Shown here in pieces: positions 26,540 to 37,158 of a stretch of 64,000 bases of DNA (position 1 is its first letter; every line of letters begins with the position of its first letter). Under the pieces are notes generated by a model. That model did no database searches, was not told the origin of the DNA, and saw nothing but the letters and a program-made list of their open reading frames with translations. The DNA is from Flavobacterium sp. (GTDB lineage Bacteria; Bacteroidota; Bacteroidia; Flavobacteriales; Flavobacteriaceae), in the NCBI GenBank assembly GCA_016718345.1, contig JADKDN010000002.1:186001-250000 (forward strand). The letters run 5' to 3'. Made by a program: the position numbers and the translations under genes.

Positions 26540-28450
26540 GAAAAGTATTATTGCCTACAATTATTATTATAGCAACAATTTTGCTAATCCTAAGGCTCTT
26601 TTACTTGCAGATTATTGATGATTCGTTTAAATTAAAATCTGAAAACAACGCAATCAAAATTCAATATGACTATCCTGAAAGAGGCTACATCTATGACAGA
26701 AATGGAGTGCTTCTTGTGGCAAACCAGCCATCTTATGATATTATGTTTATCCCTAAAGAATTAAAAAATATTGATACTTTAGAATTTTGTCATTTATTAA
26801 ATATCACAAAAGAGGACTACATTCGAATTGTTGAAAAGGGGAAAGTATATAGCCCGAGGCTTCCTTCTGTTTTTTTGCCTCAATTAAACAAGTTAGAGTT
26901 TGCTGCTTTTCAAGAAAAAATTAGAAAATTTCAAGGTTTCTATATTCAAAAAAGATCATTGAGAGATTACCAAGTGAAATTTGGAGCCAATATTTTTGGT
27001 TTTATCACTCAAGCTAGTGAAAAAACTATCGAAAAAAATCCATATTATAAAAGTGGTGATTTATTAGGTAAACAGGGCGTTGAGGAAAGTTATGAAAAAA
27101 CACTCCGAGGTGTAAAAGGGGTAAAATATATTCTTAAAGACAAATTTAACAGGGAAATTGGCTCATACAAAGAAGGAAAATTTGATACCATTGCTGTTCA
27201 AGGGGAAGATATTAATCTAACCATTGATGCTGAACTTCAAAAATATGGAGAGGAATTAATGGCCAATAAACGTGGAGGAATAGTTGCCATTGAACCTAAA
27301 ACGGGAGAAATATTAGCTCTAGTAACAGCTCCTTCCTATGACCCTGCAATTCTTGTTGGAAGACAGCGTTCAAAAAATTACACCATGCTATATCATGATT
27401 CTATAGCAAAACCATTGTTTGATAGAGGATTGTTGGCAGAGTATCCTCCTGGCTCTCCATTTAAAATTCTTACTGGATTAATTGGTCTTCAAGAAGGAGT
27501 AATTAACGAACAAACAACCTATATGTGTCATCATGGCTTTAGTTACGCTCCCGGACGATTTATGAAATGTCATGGCTCAGAAGCTCATCAATTGCACAAT
27601 GGAATCTATAATTCTTGTAATACTTATTTTGCCAATGTTTATTTACGCATTATTGGAAAATATGTAAGCACACCATATGCAGTCGATGCTTGGAGCAATC
27701 ATGTCAAAAGCTTTGGACTAGGACAATTTATGGGATATGATTTACCAACTGGAAAAAGAGGGAAAGTCCCTACTTCAAAAACCTACAAGAGAATGTACCC
27801 TGGCTGGGGGTATAGTGGTAAAACAATTATATCTAATGCTATTGGTCAGGGAGAAGTTTTAATGACTCCTATCCAATTGGCAAACATGATGGCAACTGTT
27901 GCTAATCAAGGATATTATTATACCCCTCACATCATAAAAAAAATCAAAGGTGAACAAATTGATAAAAAATTCAAAACAAAGCATTTTGCTACCATTGACA
28001 AAAAACATTTTGCCCCCATGATAAGTGGCTTATTTGATGTATATAATTTTGGGACAGCGAGTGCTCTTCGTGTAGAAGGGATTGATATTTGTGGAAAAAC
28101 TGGAACTGCTGAAAATTATGCGAAAATTGGTGGAAAAAGAACAAAACTTGAAGATCACTCGATATTTGTTGCATTTGCACCAAAAGATAATCCTAAAATT
28201 GCAATAGCTATTCTAGTAGAAAATGGAGGTTTTGGAGCTACAATTGCAGGGCCAATTGCCAGCTTAATGATTGAAAAGTATTTAAGACATAAAATAACGC
28301 GAACCGATTTAGAAAAAAGAACATTAGAAAGAAGTTTACTAGATCGTTATGCAAAATATAGTGGCAAAAAAGCAGTTGACAGTCTATTATTAAAAAAGCC
28401 CTAAAGAAATAGATACCACTCAAGTGAGTAAAAAGAAACCTAATTTGTAA
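26536..28450 (+). CDS. mrdA: penicillin-binding protein 2 (MrdA), transpeptidase
   Basis: Elongasome D,D-transpeptidase. It has an N-terminal membrane anchor (about 5-23), a PBP dimer domain (about 45-215) and a transpeptidase domain with SPFK (Ser307, Lys310), SCN (Ser360) and KTG (Lys521-Gly523), all intact. The apparent stop after ...SLLLKKP (28404) follows an A6 run at 28392-28397. With seven A the frame continues KSPKEIDTTQVSKKKPNL to TAA 28448-28450, one base before the rodA ATG, so the C-terminal tail is probably cut by a base-call error. Length about 637 residues. Confidence 0.94.
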
Positions 28451-28451
28451 A

Positions 28452-29708
28452 ATGAAGAATCAAAGTGTTACCAATAATTTAGATTGGGTAAGTGTCATCA
28501 TCTATATCATTTTAGTGATAATGGGTTGGTTAAACATCTACTCCTCTTCCCTTTCGTTATCGGATGACAATTACATTTTTGACATGACTCAATTTTATGG
28601 GAAACAATTTATGTATATTTTCTTGAGTATTCCTCTAATATTTGTTGTGCTCTCTGCCGATGGTAAATTTTACGAAAAATTCTCAATTATAATCTTTGGA
28701 ATCGCATTACTCTCACTTGCTGGGTTATTTGTTTTTGGTAAAACCGTCAAAGGACAGGCTAACTGGTATTCTTTTGGTTCTTTTGGGATTCAACCAGCCG
28801 AATTTGCAAAAGCTGCTACAGCACTGGCACTAGCAAAATACCTGAGCGATGTTCAAGTTAATTTGAAAGATGTCTATCGACAAATTCAAGCTTTAGCTAT
28901 TATCTTTCTACCTATAATTCTTATTGCGCCTCATGACCCTGGAAGTGCCTTAATTTATACCATGTTTATTTTAGTTTTATACAGAGAAGGATTGCCTCCC
29001 TGGTATCTATGGACAGGTTTTATAGCGGTAATATTGTTTGTGCTCTCATTGATTTTTGAACCTTACGTAGTTATTTTAATGTCCCTTATTCTCATCACCC
29101 TGGTTTATTTTAAAAGTAGATTAGTAGATAGAAATATTGTTGCAAGTACCATTGTATTGGTTTTAATTTCTGGATTTGTTTTTTCTGTTGATTATGTTTT
29201 TGACAATGTTTTCAAACAACATCATCGAGATCGATTCAATATTTTACTTGGTAAAGAAGTTGACATGAAGGGAATTGGCTATAATACGAATCAATCTGAA
29301 ATTGCTATTGGTTCAGGCGGCTGGTTTGGCAAAGGTTTTCTTGAAGGAACCCAAACAAAAGGAGGTTTCGTTCCTGAACAACACACCGATTATATTTTTA
29401 CTACTGTTGGTGAAGAATGGGGATTTCTAGGTTCTCTTGTAGTAATTGGTTTATTTGTTAGCTTAATTTTTAGAATTATATACCTCGCAGAAAGACAAAA
29501 AACAAAGTTTAGTAGGGTTTATGGATACTGTGTTGCCAGTATATTATTTATGCATTTCTTTGTAAATATAGCTATGGTTGCTGGTATTTTTCCAACTATT
29601 GGAGTTCCGCTACCATTCTTCTCCTATGGAGGTTCTGGTTTATGGGGATTTACTATTTTGCTATTTATATTTTTAAAAATGGATGCCAATAAGGTAAATG
29701 AATGGTAA
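28452..29708 (+). CDS. rodA: peptidoglycan glycosyltransferase RodA
   Basis: SEDS-family polymerase that works with PBP2 in wall elongation. It has 418 residues with ten predicted helices. Characteristic segments are GWLNIYSSS in helix 1, FGSFGIQPAEFAKAATALALAKYLS, HDPGSALIYTMF (the Asp after His matches the essential SEDS Asp) and, near the end, GIFPTIGVPLPFFSYGGSG. Last gene of the mre-mrd operon, followed by a terminator. Confidence 0.97.
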   Translation: MKNQSVTNNLDWVSVIIYIILVIMGWLNIYSSSLSLSDDNYIFDMTQFYGKQFMYIFLSIPLIFVVLSADGKFYEKFSIIIFGIALLSLAGLFVFGKTVKGQANWYSFGSFGIQPAEFAKAATALALAKYLSDVQVNLKDVYRQIQALAIIFLPIILIAPHDPGSALIYTMFILVLYREGLPPWYLWTGFIAVILFVLSLIFEPYVVILMSLILITLVYFKSRLVDRNIVASTIVLVLISGFVFSVDYVFDNVFKQHHRDRFNILLGKEVDMKGIGYNTNQSEIAIGSGGWFGKGFLEGTQTKGGFVPEQHTDYIFTTVGEEWGFLGSLVVIGLFVSLIFRIIYLAERQKTKFSRVYGYCVASILFMHFFVNIAMVAGIFPTIGVPLPFFSYGGSGLWGFTILLFIFLKMDANKVNEW

Positions 29709-29720
29709 ACGATAAAACAA

Positions 29721-29751
29721 GAAAGACCACTATCAAGTGGTCTTTCTTTGT
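29721..29751 (+). terminator. intrinsic terminator after rodA
   Basis: Perfect 11-bp stem GAAAGACCACT (29721-29731) and AGTGGTCTTTC (29736-29746) with ATCA loop and a T-rich tail. Convergent position between rodA and prc. Confidence 0.85.
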
Positions 29752-29768
29752 TTTAAGAATATTTAGAT

Positions 29769-32030
29769 TTAAGATTTAACTAATTTATCTTTTTTTATAG
29801 CTGATACATTCTTCTTTACGATTCCCTTAGGCTGTAAATCATCTAAAATATTTATAGCTTCTTCAACGTAAATATCTTTTGATAAACTCTCATGCCATCT
29901 TTCTCTTTTTTCTTTGAGAGTAATATCTGTTTTCATTGCCTCAATCTCATTTGGAAGAGAAGAAAACTTCAACTTGTTTTGATAGTTTGAAATCGCTTTA
30001 TATTTTTTTGCTTTTTGTTCAACCGCATTTTGGTCAGCTTTGAATTTATCAATATTTAAACTATAAATATTTTCCTTATTTCTCTCGTCAATCCATTTGG
30101 CATTTTCCTCAATAAGCTTAAACTTCTCGTTCATTGCAATTCTTTTCTTACTGTTGTCAATTGCTTTGTCAAAATTATTTTGTTTGTCCCAAAATTTATA
30201 CTCTGCTGGATCAATTTTATCCCAAGGCATAGCATTATCTATATCTCTCTCTCCCATTTTCAAGTAAGCATATCGATCTGGCATGGCAACATCACTACTC
30301 ACTCCTTCTAATTGAGTCGAACCTCCATTTATTCTATAGAATTTTTGAGTAGTCGTTTTCAAAGCTCCTAAATCGCCAACAGCACTATTTCTGACAAATT
30401 GATTCAAATCTATCACGTTTTGAACAGTTCCTTTTCCATAGGTCTGTTTACTTCCAATAATAATTCCTCTTCTATAATCTTGAATGGCAGCTGCCAAGAT
30501 TTCAGATGCCGATGCAGAAAAACTATTCACCATAATAACAAGAGGGCCATCCCATTGCACTCGACTATCTTTATCGTACAATACCTCTTTCTTTCTTCCT
30601 GCCGATTTTATTTGAACAATTGGTCCTTGTTCGATAAATAATCCTGCTATGTCAACTACAGTTTTAAGTGAACCACCTCCATCATCTCTTACATCAACAA
30701 TAATTCCGCTTACACCTTCTTTTTTTAATCTCTCCACTTCTATTGCCATATCTTTTCCTGCATCGCGACTATCGTTGTTTTCAAAATCGATATAGAATTT
30801 TGGCAAGTAGATTATTCCGTATTTCAATCCGTTTTTGTTAACAATACTGGACTTTGCATAGGTTTCTTCAATTTCTACAATATCTCTAATAATAGAAATT
30901 ACTTTAATAGTTCCATCAACTTTTTTTACGGTAAGACGTACTTCTGTCCCTTTTGGCCCTTTAATTTTTTTGACTACATCATCAAGATGCATTCCAATAA
31001 CATCTACCGCTTCTTTATTTCCTTGAGCCACTTTCATGATGATATCTCCAGCCTCTAACTCTTTTCCTCTCCAAGCTGGACCTCCCGAAATCAATTCTGA
31101 TATTTCTGTGTAATCATTCTTTTTTTGAAGTCTTGCACCAATACCTTCCAACTTTCCGCTCATACTCACATCAAATCGTTCCTTTTCATCAGGTGGAAAA
31201 TAATTGGTGTGCGGATCAAATCGCGATGCAATGGCATTAATGTAAACTGAAAACCAATCATTTCTATCTAAATCCTCAACAAAACTGTAGTATTCGTTTA
31301 ATGATTTTAATGAGCTTTCTCTGGTTTCTTTTTCTAACTCCTCAAATGTTTTTGGTTTATCAGAATCTTTATTTTCAGTGGATTTATCAGTAAAAGCTAT
31401 TGCAGCTTTAGATTTACCAATATCTTCAGGACTTTCCTTTTCCTTAGTACTATCTACCACTCCATTCTTCTTATCTTCTTGAAGTTTCAATCTATCGGTC
31501 AAAGAAGAAAGCGTTGACAATTTAATTTGTTTTCTCCATTTTTCTCTTAACTCCTCAGTGGTTTGTGCAAAAGGTAATTTTTCATAATCTGTATTGAACT
31601 CTTCCTGAACAGAATAATCAAATGGTTTGTCTAGAATTTCTTTGTAGAAATTTTTACTTTCTGAAATTCTTTTAACTAATCTATTATAAGTTAAATCAAA
31701 AAAAGTTAAATCTTTATTCTTTATCTGATCATCAATTTGAGTTTCATATTGTTGAAATTCATTAATATCTGATTGCAAAAAGAAACGTTTTGACGGGTCT
31801 AAGGCCTCGATATAATCTTTATAAACGCCTTTTGAAAATTTATCATCTATTGCCGCAGGTTCGTAATGTCCGCGTTCAATAACAAAGGTCAATAATTCTA
31901 AAAGTAATTTGTCTTTTTCAGGATCGCCTTCATTAGCCTTCGGAATAAAACTCCAAAGCCCTACACATATGGCAACAATAACCAACAGTAACTTATAATT
32001 TCTTTTCATATATTGGATAACAGTATTCAT
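29769..32030 (-). CDS. prc: carboxy-terminal processing (tail-specific) protease Prc
   Basis: Periplasmic S41 serine protease that trims or degrades envelope proteins. I take ATG 32030 (MNTVIQYMKRNYK); 32009 is an alternative and an upstream ATG at 32054 lacks family support. There is a signal anchor (about 12-28), an N-terminal helical domain (to about 270), a PDZ domain (about 280-375; ISGGPAWRGKELEAGDIIMKV), the S41 domain with the catalytic Ser in NSFSASASEI and the Lys in GSKQTYGKGTVQ, then the long C-terminal DUF3340-type region, Lys/Glu-rich. Length about 753 matches Gram-negative Prc. Confidence 0.93.
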   Translation of the reverse strand: MNTVIQYMKRNYKLLLVIVAICVGLWSFIPKANEGDPEKDKLLLELLTFVIERGHYEPAAIDDKFSKGVYKDYIEALDPSKRFFLQSDINEFQQYETQIDDQIKNKDLTFFDLTYNRLVKRISESKNFYKEILDKPFDYSVQEEFNTDYEKLPFAQTTEELREKWRKQIKLSTLSSLTDRLKLQEDKKNGVVDSTKEKESPEDIGKSKAAIAFTDKSTENKDSDKPKTFEELEKETRESSLKSLNEYYSFVEDLDRNDWFSVYINAIASRFDPHTNYFPPDEKERFDVSMSGKLEGIGARLQKKNDYTEISELISGGPAWRGKELEAGDIIMKVAQGNKEAVDVIGMHLDDVVKKIKGPKGTEVRLTVKKVDGTIKVISIIRDIVEIEETYAKSSIVNKNGLKYGIIYLPKFYIDFENNDSRDAGKDMAIEVERLKKEGVSGIIVDVRDDGGGSLKTVVDIAGLFIEQGPIVQIKSAGRKKEVLYDKDSRVQWDGPLVIMVNSFSASASEILAAAIQDYRRGIIIGSKQTYGKGTVQNVIDLNQFVRNSAVGDLGALKTTTQKFYRINGGSTQLEGVSSDVAMPDRYAYLKMGERDIDNAMPWDKIDPAEYKFWDKQNNFDKAIDNSKKRIAMNEKFKLIEENAKWIDERNKENIYSLNIDKFKADQNAVEQKAKKYKAISNYQNKLKFSSLPNEIEAMKTDITLKEKRERWHESLSKDIYVEEAINILDDLQPKGIVKKNVSAIKKDKLVKS

Positions 32031-32132
32031 TAATTTTTGAACTAAATTACACAAAAAACCATGCCAAGTAATTTACAGCTCGCTAATTTTTTGTTAAAGA
32101 TGCTAATTTAATAACTTCCACGCAAAAAAGCT

Positions 32133-32140
32133 TATTTTTG
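32133..32140 (+). promoter_or_regulatory. -7 promoter box upstream of surE
   Basis: TATTTTTG matches TAnnTTTG, 69 bases before the surE ATG. The -33 region has no well-spaced TTG. Confidence 0.45.
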
Positions 32141-32209
32141 TACGGATTATTTAATTGACAGAAAACAATCAATTCCCATATTGATAGTGACTTTTACACA
32201 ACAATACTA

Positions 32210-32989
32210 ATGAATAAACCCTTAATTTTAGTTACCAACGATGACGGAATTTCAGCGCCTGGAATTCGAACATTAATTGCAATTATGTCTGAAATTGGCG
32301 AAGTGGTGGTAGTGGCTCCAGACAAACCTCAAAGTGCTATGGGGCATGCTATTACAATAAATAACACGCTCTATTTAAATAAGATGTCGGCAGATGACAG
32401 CTCAATTATTGAATATAATTGCTCTGGAACTCCTGTAGATTGTGTGAAATTGGCAGTGAATGAAATTCTTCACAGAAAACCTGACTTATGTGTTTCTGGT
32501 ATTAATCACGGCTCTAACTCGTCCATTAATGTGATTTATTCTGGTACGATGAGTGCGGCGGTAGAGGCAGGTATAGAGGGAATTCCAGCTATTGGATTTT
32601 CATTATTGGATTATGATTGGAACGCCGATTTCTCTCAAATAAAATCGTATGTGAAAAAAATTACAATGGAAGTTCTGAAGAACAAACTTCCTAATGGTGT
32701 TGTACTAAATGTCAATTTACCCAAGCTTAAAGAGAATGAGATAAAAGGCATAAAGATATGTCGTCAAGCTAAAGCCTTGTGGATGGAGAAATTTGACAAA
32801 AGAAAAACCCCTCAAGGCAAGGATTATTACTGGCTAACTGGTGAATTTGTAAATGAAGATAAAGGTGAAGACACTGATGAATGGGCTCTTGAAAATGGAT
32901 ATGTTTCAATAGTTCCTATTCAATTTGATATGACGGCTCATCATACCATTCAACAACTTAACACTTGGAATTTAAATGAAAAAAACTGA
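32210..32989 (+). CDS. surE: 5'/3'-nucleotidase SurE
   Basis: Metal-dependent nucleoside monophosphatase of the SurE fold. It is 259 residues. The N-terminal ILVTNDDGISAPGI supplies the metal-binding Asp pair. APDKPQSAMGHAIT and VSGINHGSNSSINVIYSGTMSAA are the other conserved segments (Ser, Asn ligands). Its last 14 bases overlap the next small membrane protein, with lpxB close behind, so the three are probably one transcript. Confidence 0.96.
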   Translation: MNKPLILVTNDDGISAPGIRTLIAIMSEIGEVVVVAPDKPQSAMGHAITINNTLYLNKMSADDSSIIEYNCSGTPVDCVKLAVNEILHRKPDLCVSGINHGSNSSINVIYSGTMSAAVEAGIEGIPAIGFSLLDYDWNADFSQIKSYVKKITMEVLKNKLPNGVVLNVNLPKLKENEIKGIKICRQAKALWMEKFDKRKTPQGKDYYWLTGEFVNEDKGEDTDEWALENGYVSIVPIQFDMTAHHTIQQLNTWNLNEKN

Positions 32990-33248
32990 TTTACTTATAG
33001 GTGTATTTATAGGCATAATTGCCTCAATAATTGGTAGTTATGTTTTTATAGAATTACTTACAGAATATAATTTTATTGAAGGAGTAAAAATTTTAAGGTT
33101 TCAAGGGAAATTAGGAAAAATTATTTCTTTAGGTTCTGTTTTAAATATAATCGTTTTCTTTCTTTTATTAAAATTCAACAAAGAACTGATTGCAAGAGGC
33201 GTAATTCTAGGAACTATACTACTAGCAATTATCACATTGCTTATTTAA
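32976..33248 (+). CDS. small three-helix membrane protein, function unknown
   Basis: 90 residues with hydrophobic segments at about 5-28, 45-62 and 68-89, and a basic connecting loop (RFQGKLGKII). Starts 14 bases inside the surE end and stops 22 bases before lpxB. No motif I recognise. Position between surE and lpxB suggests translation coupled to surE. Confidence 0.78.
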   Translation: MKKTDLLIGVFIGIIASIIGSYVFIELLTEYNFIEGVKILRFQGKLGKIISLGSVLNIIVFFLLLKFNKELIARGVILGTILLAIITLLI

Positions 33249-33270
33249 ATCTATCTATCAAAGTATTGAA

Positions 33271-34383
33271 ATGAAATATTATATTATAGCTGGAGAAGCT
33301 TCGGGAGACCTACACGGTTCCAATTTGATGAAAGCATTGTATGAAGAAGATGCAAATGCTGATATTCGATTTTGGGGAGGTGATTTAATGCAAAAATCGG
33401 GCGGAACATTAGTAAAGCACTATAAAGAGTTAGCTTTTATGGGATTTATTGAAGTGATTTTTAATTTAAAAACTATTTTAAACAATATTGAATTTTGCAA
33501 AAAAGACATCTTAAATTTCAATCCTGATGCACTAATTTTCATTGATTATCCTGGCTTCAATATGCGAATTGCAAAATGGGCAAAAAACAATGGTATACAA
33601 ACTCATTATTACATCTCTCCTCAAATTTGGGCTTGGAAAGAAAATCGTATTAAAGCTGTCAAAAGAGATTTCGACAAGTTATATGTAATTCTTCCTTTTG
33701 AAAAAGATTTTTATGAAAACAAACATAATTTTCCTGTTGAATTCGTTGGTCATCCTTTGATTGACGCTATTCACAATAGAAAACTCATAGATGCTCCAAC
33801 TTTTAGAAAAGAAAATGATTTAGAAGAAAAACCTATCATTGCGATTCTTCCAGGAAGCAGAAAACAAGAAATCACAAAAATGTTATCTGTAATGCTGGGT
33901 GTTGTAGATGATTTTACTGATTATCAATTTGTAATTGCTGGAGCTCCAAGCCAGGATTATGATTTATATGAACCGTTTTTAAAATCAAAAAATGTTCATT
34001 TCATTGCAAATAAAACATACGATTTACTGTGTCATTCTACTGCTGCTTTAGTAACCTCTGGTACCGCCACTCTTGAAACTGCTTTGTTTAAAGTTCCTGA
34101 AGTGGTTTGCTACAAGGGAAGTTGGGTTTCCTACCAAATTGCAAAACGAATTATTACTTTAAAATACATTTCGCTCGTAAACCTTATTATGGACGAAGAG
34201 GTGGTTACTGAACTAATTCAGGAAAAATGCAATTCAAGAAATATTAGTGTTGAATTAAAAAAAATAATAGAACCTAACCATAGAAATCATCTTTTAAAAA
34301 AATATGATATTTTAGAATCTAAACTCGGCGGAATTGGAGCAAGTAAAAAAACAGCTCAACTTATTATACGAAATCTAAAATAA
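33271..34383 (+). CDS. lpxB: lipid-A-disaccharide synthase LpxB
   Basis: GT19 glycosyltransferase at the inner membrane, condensing UDP-diacylglucosamine with lipid X. It is 370 residues. Visible signatures are the N-terminal IIAGEASGDLHGSNLM, FIDYPGFNMRIAKWAK, YYISPQIWAWKENRIK, FEFVGHPL-type FVGHPLIDAI, ILPGSRKQEI and TSGTATLETALF. Third gene of the surE cluster. Together with lptC (49.4 kb) it shows the cell makes and exports LPS. Confidence 0.97.
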   Translation: MKYYIIAGEASGDLHGSNLMKALYEEDANADIRFWGGDLMQKSGGTLVKHYKELAFMGFIEVIFNLKTILNNIEFCKKDILNFNPDALIFIDYPGFNMRIAKWAKNNGIQTHYYISPQIWAWKENRIKAVKRDFDKLYVILPFEKDFYENKHNFPVEFVGHPLIDAIHNRKLIDAPTFRKENDLEEKPIIAILPGSRKQEITKMLSVMLGVVDDFTDYQFVIAGAPSQDYDLYEPFLKSKNVHFIANKTYDLLCHSTAALVTSGTATLETALFKVPEVVCYKGSWVSYQIAKRIITLKYISLVNLIMDEEVVTELIQEKCNSRNISVELKKIIEPNHRNHLLKKYDILESKLGGIGASKKTAQLIIRNLK

Positions 34384-34404
34384 CATCGTTTAAAAGTAAT
34401 TATT

Positions 34405-34412
34405 TAAATTTG
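34405..34412 (+). promoter_or_regulatory. -7 promoter box upstream of the NlpC/P60 lipoprotein
   Basis: TAAATTTG matches TAnnTTTG, 16 bases ahead of the TTG start at 34428. Confidence 0.5.
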
Positions 34413-34427
34413 TAAAAATATTTTTCC

Positions 34428-35046
34428 TTGAAAAAAGTCTTTTCTTTTCTATTTCTACTTGCTTTTCTGGGTTCATGTAAACCCACAGCTACTATTATAA
34501 CATCAAAAAAAGAAGCACAAGAAAAAGGAATTTACAGCTTACCACAACCCAAAAAAAGGAGTTGTGCGAAATACTGAACAAAAATCTTCTCCAAAAAAGT
34601 TACTAAAAAAGTCGTTTAAACGAAAAAATGATGATGATTACATTGCATCCGATGAAGATACAAGCTATTTGGTAAAACAATTAATTAATACTGCCTCTGA
34701 CAATTTGGGGGCTAATTACAGGGCAGGAGGAACAACACCCGATGGTTTTGACTGCTCCGGTTTGATGTATGCTACTTTTAAAAAATTTGATATTATTTTA
34801 CCCAGATCATCGGTAGATATGGCAAAAATTGGCAGAGTTCTTTCTACCAACGAAATCCAAAAAGGAGATTTAATTTTCTTTAAAACCAATGGCAGAAAGG
34901 TCATTAATCACGTAGGCATGGTGATTGAAGTTACTGAAGATGAAATTAAGTTTATTCACTCCTCAACTCAAAAAGGGGTAATCGTTTCTTCCACCAAAGA
35001 ACCTTATTACGAGAAAAGTTTCACACAAGCCAATAGAATTTTATAA
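34428..35046 (+). CDS. NlpC/P60 (C40) cysteine peptidase lipoprotein, frameshifted
   Basis: Envelope lipoprotein likely cleaving peptidoglycan stem peptides. TTG 34428 begins a lipoprotein signal ending LGSC. After about 40 residues the frame shifts in the A7 run 34551-34557, moving from SLPQPKK to GVVRNTEQKSSPKK. A basic linker follows, then the catalytic domain with Cys in DGFDCSGLMYATF, His in NHVGMVIEV and a third-site His in IHSST. A start at GTG 34564 would leave no export signal, so I prefer the joined version (about 206 residues). Monocistronic, with a terminator after it. Confidence 0.86.
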
Positions 35047-35075
35047 TAACAAGTACTATCTTGTTAATTTTTTTT
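35047..35075 (+). terminator. intrinsic terminator after the NlpC/P60 gene
   Basis: Stem TAACAAG (35047-35053) and CTTGTTA (35060-35066) with TACTAT loop, followed by an uninterrupted T run. Confidence 0.7.
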
Positions 35076-35123
35076 ACTATTTTAGTTTTATAAAAGCACC
35101 CTGTTTGTAAAACTATACGCCAG

Positions 35124-37148
35124 ATGAAAATAATACACTTTCCATTGACAAAGATTATCCTATTTTTTGTTTTTGGGATTTTGTTTTCTTTTTACAAAAA
35201 TCCAAATCCAGAGACCGTTTTTACAATAACTTTCATCTCATTTGGAGTATTTATTATTTCCTTTTTACTATCAAAAAGAGATTTCAATCAAAAAATTTAT
35301 TTTGGAGTAAGTCTCTATATTTTATCTTTTTTTATTGGAATCACAACACAAACCGTTCACAACGATTACTTTCAAAAAGAGAATTACATCCATCAGATAC
35401 AAGATTCTGAAAAAGAGCATATCGTTGAACTCGTGTTGAGAGAAAAATTAAAAAACTCTACTTTTAGCAATCGATATGTAGCTGTTGTCAAGAAAATTGA
35501 TTCCAAAGAAAGTTCCGGAAAAATAATTATCAACTTTTACACTAACAAATTAACCGAAAAACTTGCGATAGGCACCCAACTTCGAATCAAAGGAAGCGTC
35601 GTAAAGCATAAAACCGTCAACAATCCTGACCAATTTGATTATGGTAAATACCTGATTAACAAATCCATCTTGGCTCAAATGTATGTTAGTCCAGAAGATA
35701 TACTGGTTGGAACCTCTGTTGATAAGGATATTTGGTATTATTCAGATAAAATTAGAAGCAAAATACTGGATAACCTAAAACAATCTGGTTTTAAAAACGA
35801 CGAATTAAATGTTGTGGCGGCTCTAATACTTGGTCAACAACAAGAAATTTCAACAGAAATTCTAACCGATTATCAATACGCAGGCGCCATACATATTTTA
35901 TCTGTTTCGGGCTTGCACGTTGGATTCATCTTGCTCTTTATTAATTTTTTATTGAAACCTTTTCCAAAAAACAAATTAGGTTCTTACACAAAACTCATCA
36001 TCACACTACTGGCTTTATGGGGATTTGCAATACTTGCTGGTATGTCTCCATCAGTAGTTCGCTCGGTGACAATGTTCTCCTTTGTCGCTGTAGGCATTTG
36101 CTTAAAAAGAAAAACAAACATTTACTACACGCTTTTAATATCTTTATTTTTCATCTTACTCTATCAACCGTCATTTTTATTTGATGTTGGATTTCAATTG
36201 AGCTATACCGCTTTATTCTTTATACTTTGGATACAACCACTATTGTCAGAAATTTGGACTCCAAAGAACAAGATTCAAACTTATTTTTGGGACATTTTAA
36301 CCGTATCCTTTGCAGCGCAAATTGGAGCAATGCCATTAAGCATCTATTATTTTCACCAATTCCCAGGACTGTTTTTTATTACTAATTTGATTATTCTACC
36401 GGGATTAGGAATGATAATGGGATTGGGCGTTCTCGTTATGATACTCGCCTTCGTTAATTATGTTAATCTTTATCTTTGTAAAATACTGGAATTCAGTATA
36501 ACTATATTGAACACTACTATTAGTTGGGTAGCCTCATTTGAAAATTTTATCATCAAAGACATTCCTTTTAATTGGTACATGCTTGTATCCTTGTATGGAG
36601 TGATTATTTGTATGCTGCTTTGGATAAAAAAACCAAGCTTTACAAAATTAATATTCAGTCTTTTAGCATTGTTACTTTTTCAAACTAGCTGTTTCGTTTC
36701 GATATGGAAAACTCAATTGGAAAAAGAATTTATAGTGTTTCATGTCAAAAAATCGACTCTAATTGCAGAAAGAATGGGAAGAAATGTGACTATTTACAGC
36801 AATGATAGTGTTCCAAAAAACAACGTGCTGAAATCGTATTTGGTTGCAAATTTTAGCTCTTTGAAAGCCCAAAAAAAATTACAAAATGTTGGCTATTTCA
36901 AGAATAAAAAAATACTAATCATAGATAGTACTGGTGTTTATCCAAATACTGCAAAGGCAGACATTATATTAATGACTCACTCGCCTAAAATAAACTTAGA
37001 CCGACTGCTTCAAAAAAGCCGCCCAGAACTTATCATTGCAGATGCTTCCAATTATAAAACCTATATAAAAGTTTGGAAAGCTACTTGTATAAAAGAAAAA
37101 ATCCCTTTTCACACTACTGGAGAAAAGGGATTCTATAGATTAAAATAA
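35124..37148 (+). CDS. comEC: ComEC/Rec2-family DNA-uptake channel protein
   Basis: Inner-membrane protein of 674 residues. There are two or three N-terminal helices, a soluble OB-like region (about 100-200; IKGSVVKHKTVNNPDQFDYGKYL), then the competence domain (about 225-500) starting ALILGQQQEIS and HILSVSGLHVGFI. The C-terminal part (about 530-674) is soluble and ends with a short remnant-like segment, but a complete metallo-beta-lactamase HxHxDH motif is absent. In naturally competent bacteria ComEC passes single-stranded DNA inward; whether this strain is competent is not shown. Confidence 0.9.
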   Translation: MKIIHFPLTKIILFFVFGILFSFYKNPNPETVFTITFISFGVFIISFLLSKRDFNQKIYFGVSLYILSFFIGITTQTVHNDYFQKENYIHQIQDSEKEHIVELVLREKLKNSTFSNRYVAVVKKIDSKESSGKIIINFYTNKLTEKLAIGTQLRIKGSVVKHKTVNNPDQFDYGKYLINKSILAQMYVSPEDILVGTSVDKDIWYYSDKIRSKILDNLKQSGFKNDELNVVAALILGQQQEISTEILTDYQYAGAIHILSVSGLHVGFILLFINFLLKPFPKNKLGSYTKLIITLLALWGFAILAGMSPSVVRSVTMFSFVAVGICLKRKTNIYYTLLISLFFILLYQPSFLFDVGFQLSYTALFFILWIQPLLSEIWTPKNKIQTYFWDILTVSFAAQIGAMPLSIYYFHQFPGLFFITNLIILPGLGMIMGLGVLVMILAFVNYVNLYLCKILEFSITILNTTISWVASFENFIIKDIPFNWYMLVSLYGVIICMLLWIKKPSFTKLIFSLLALLLFQTSCFVSIWKTQLEKEFIVFHVKKSTLIAERMGRNVTIYSNDSVPKNNVLKSYLVANFSSLKAQKKLQNVGYFKNKKILIIDSTGVYPNTAKADIILMTHSPKINLDRLLQKSRPELIIADASNYKTYIKVWKATCIKEKIPFHTTGEKGFYRLK

Positions 37149-37158
37149 AATTATTGTT

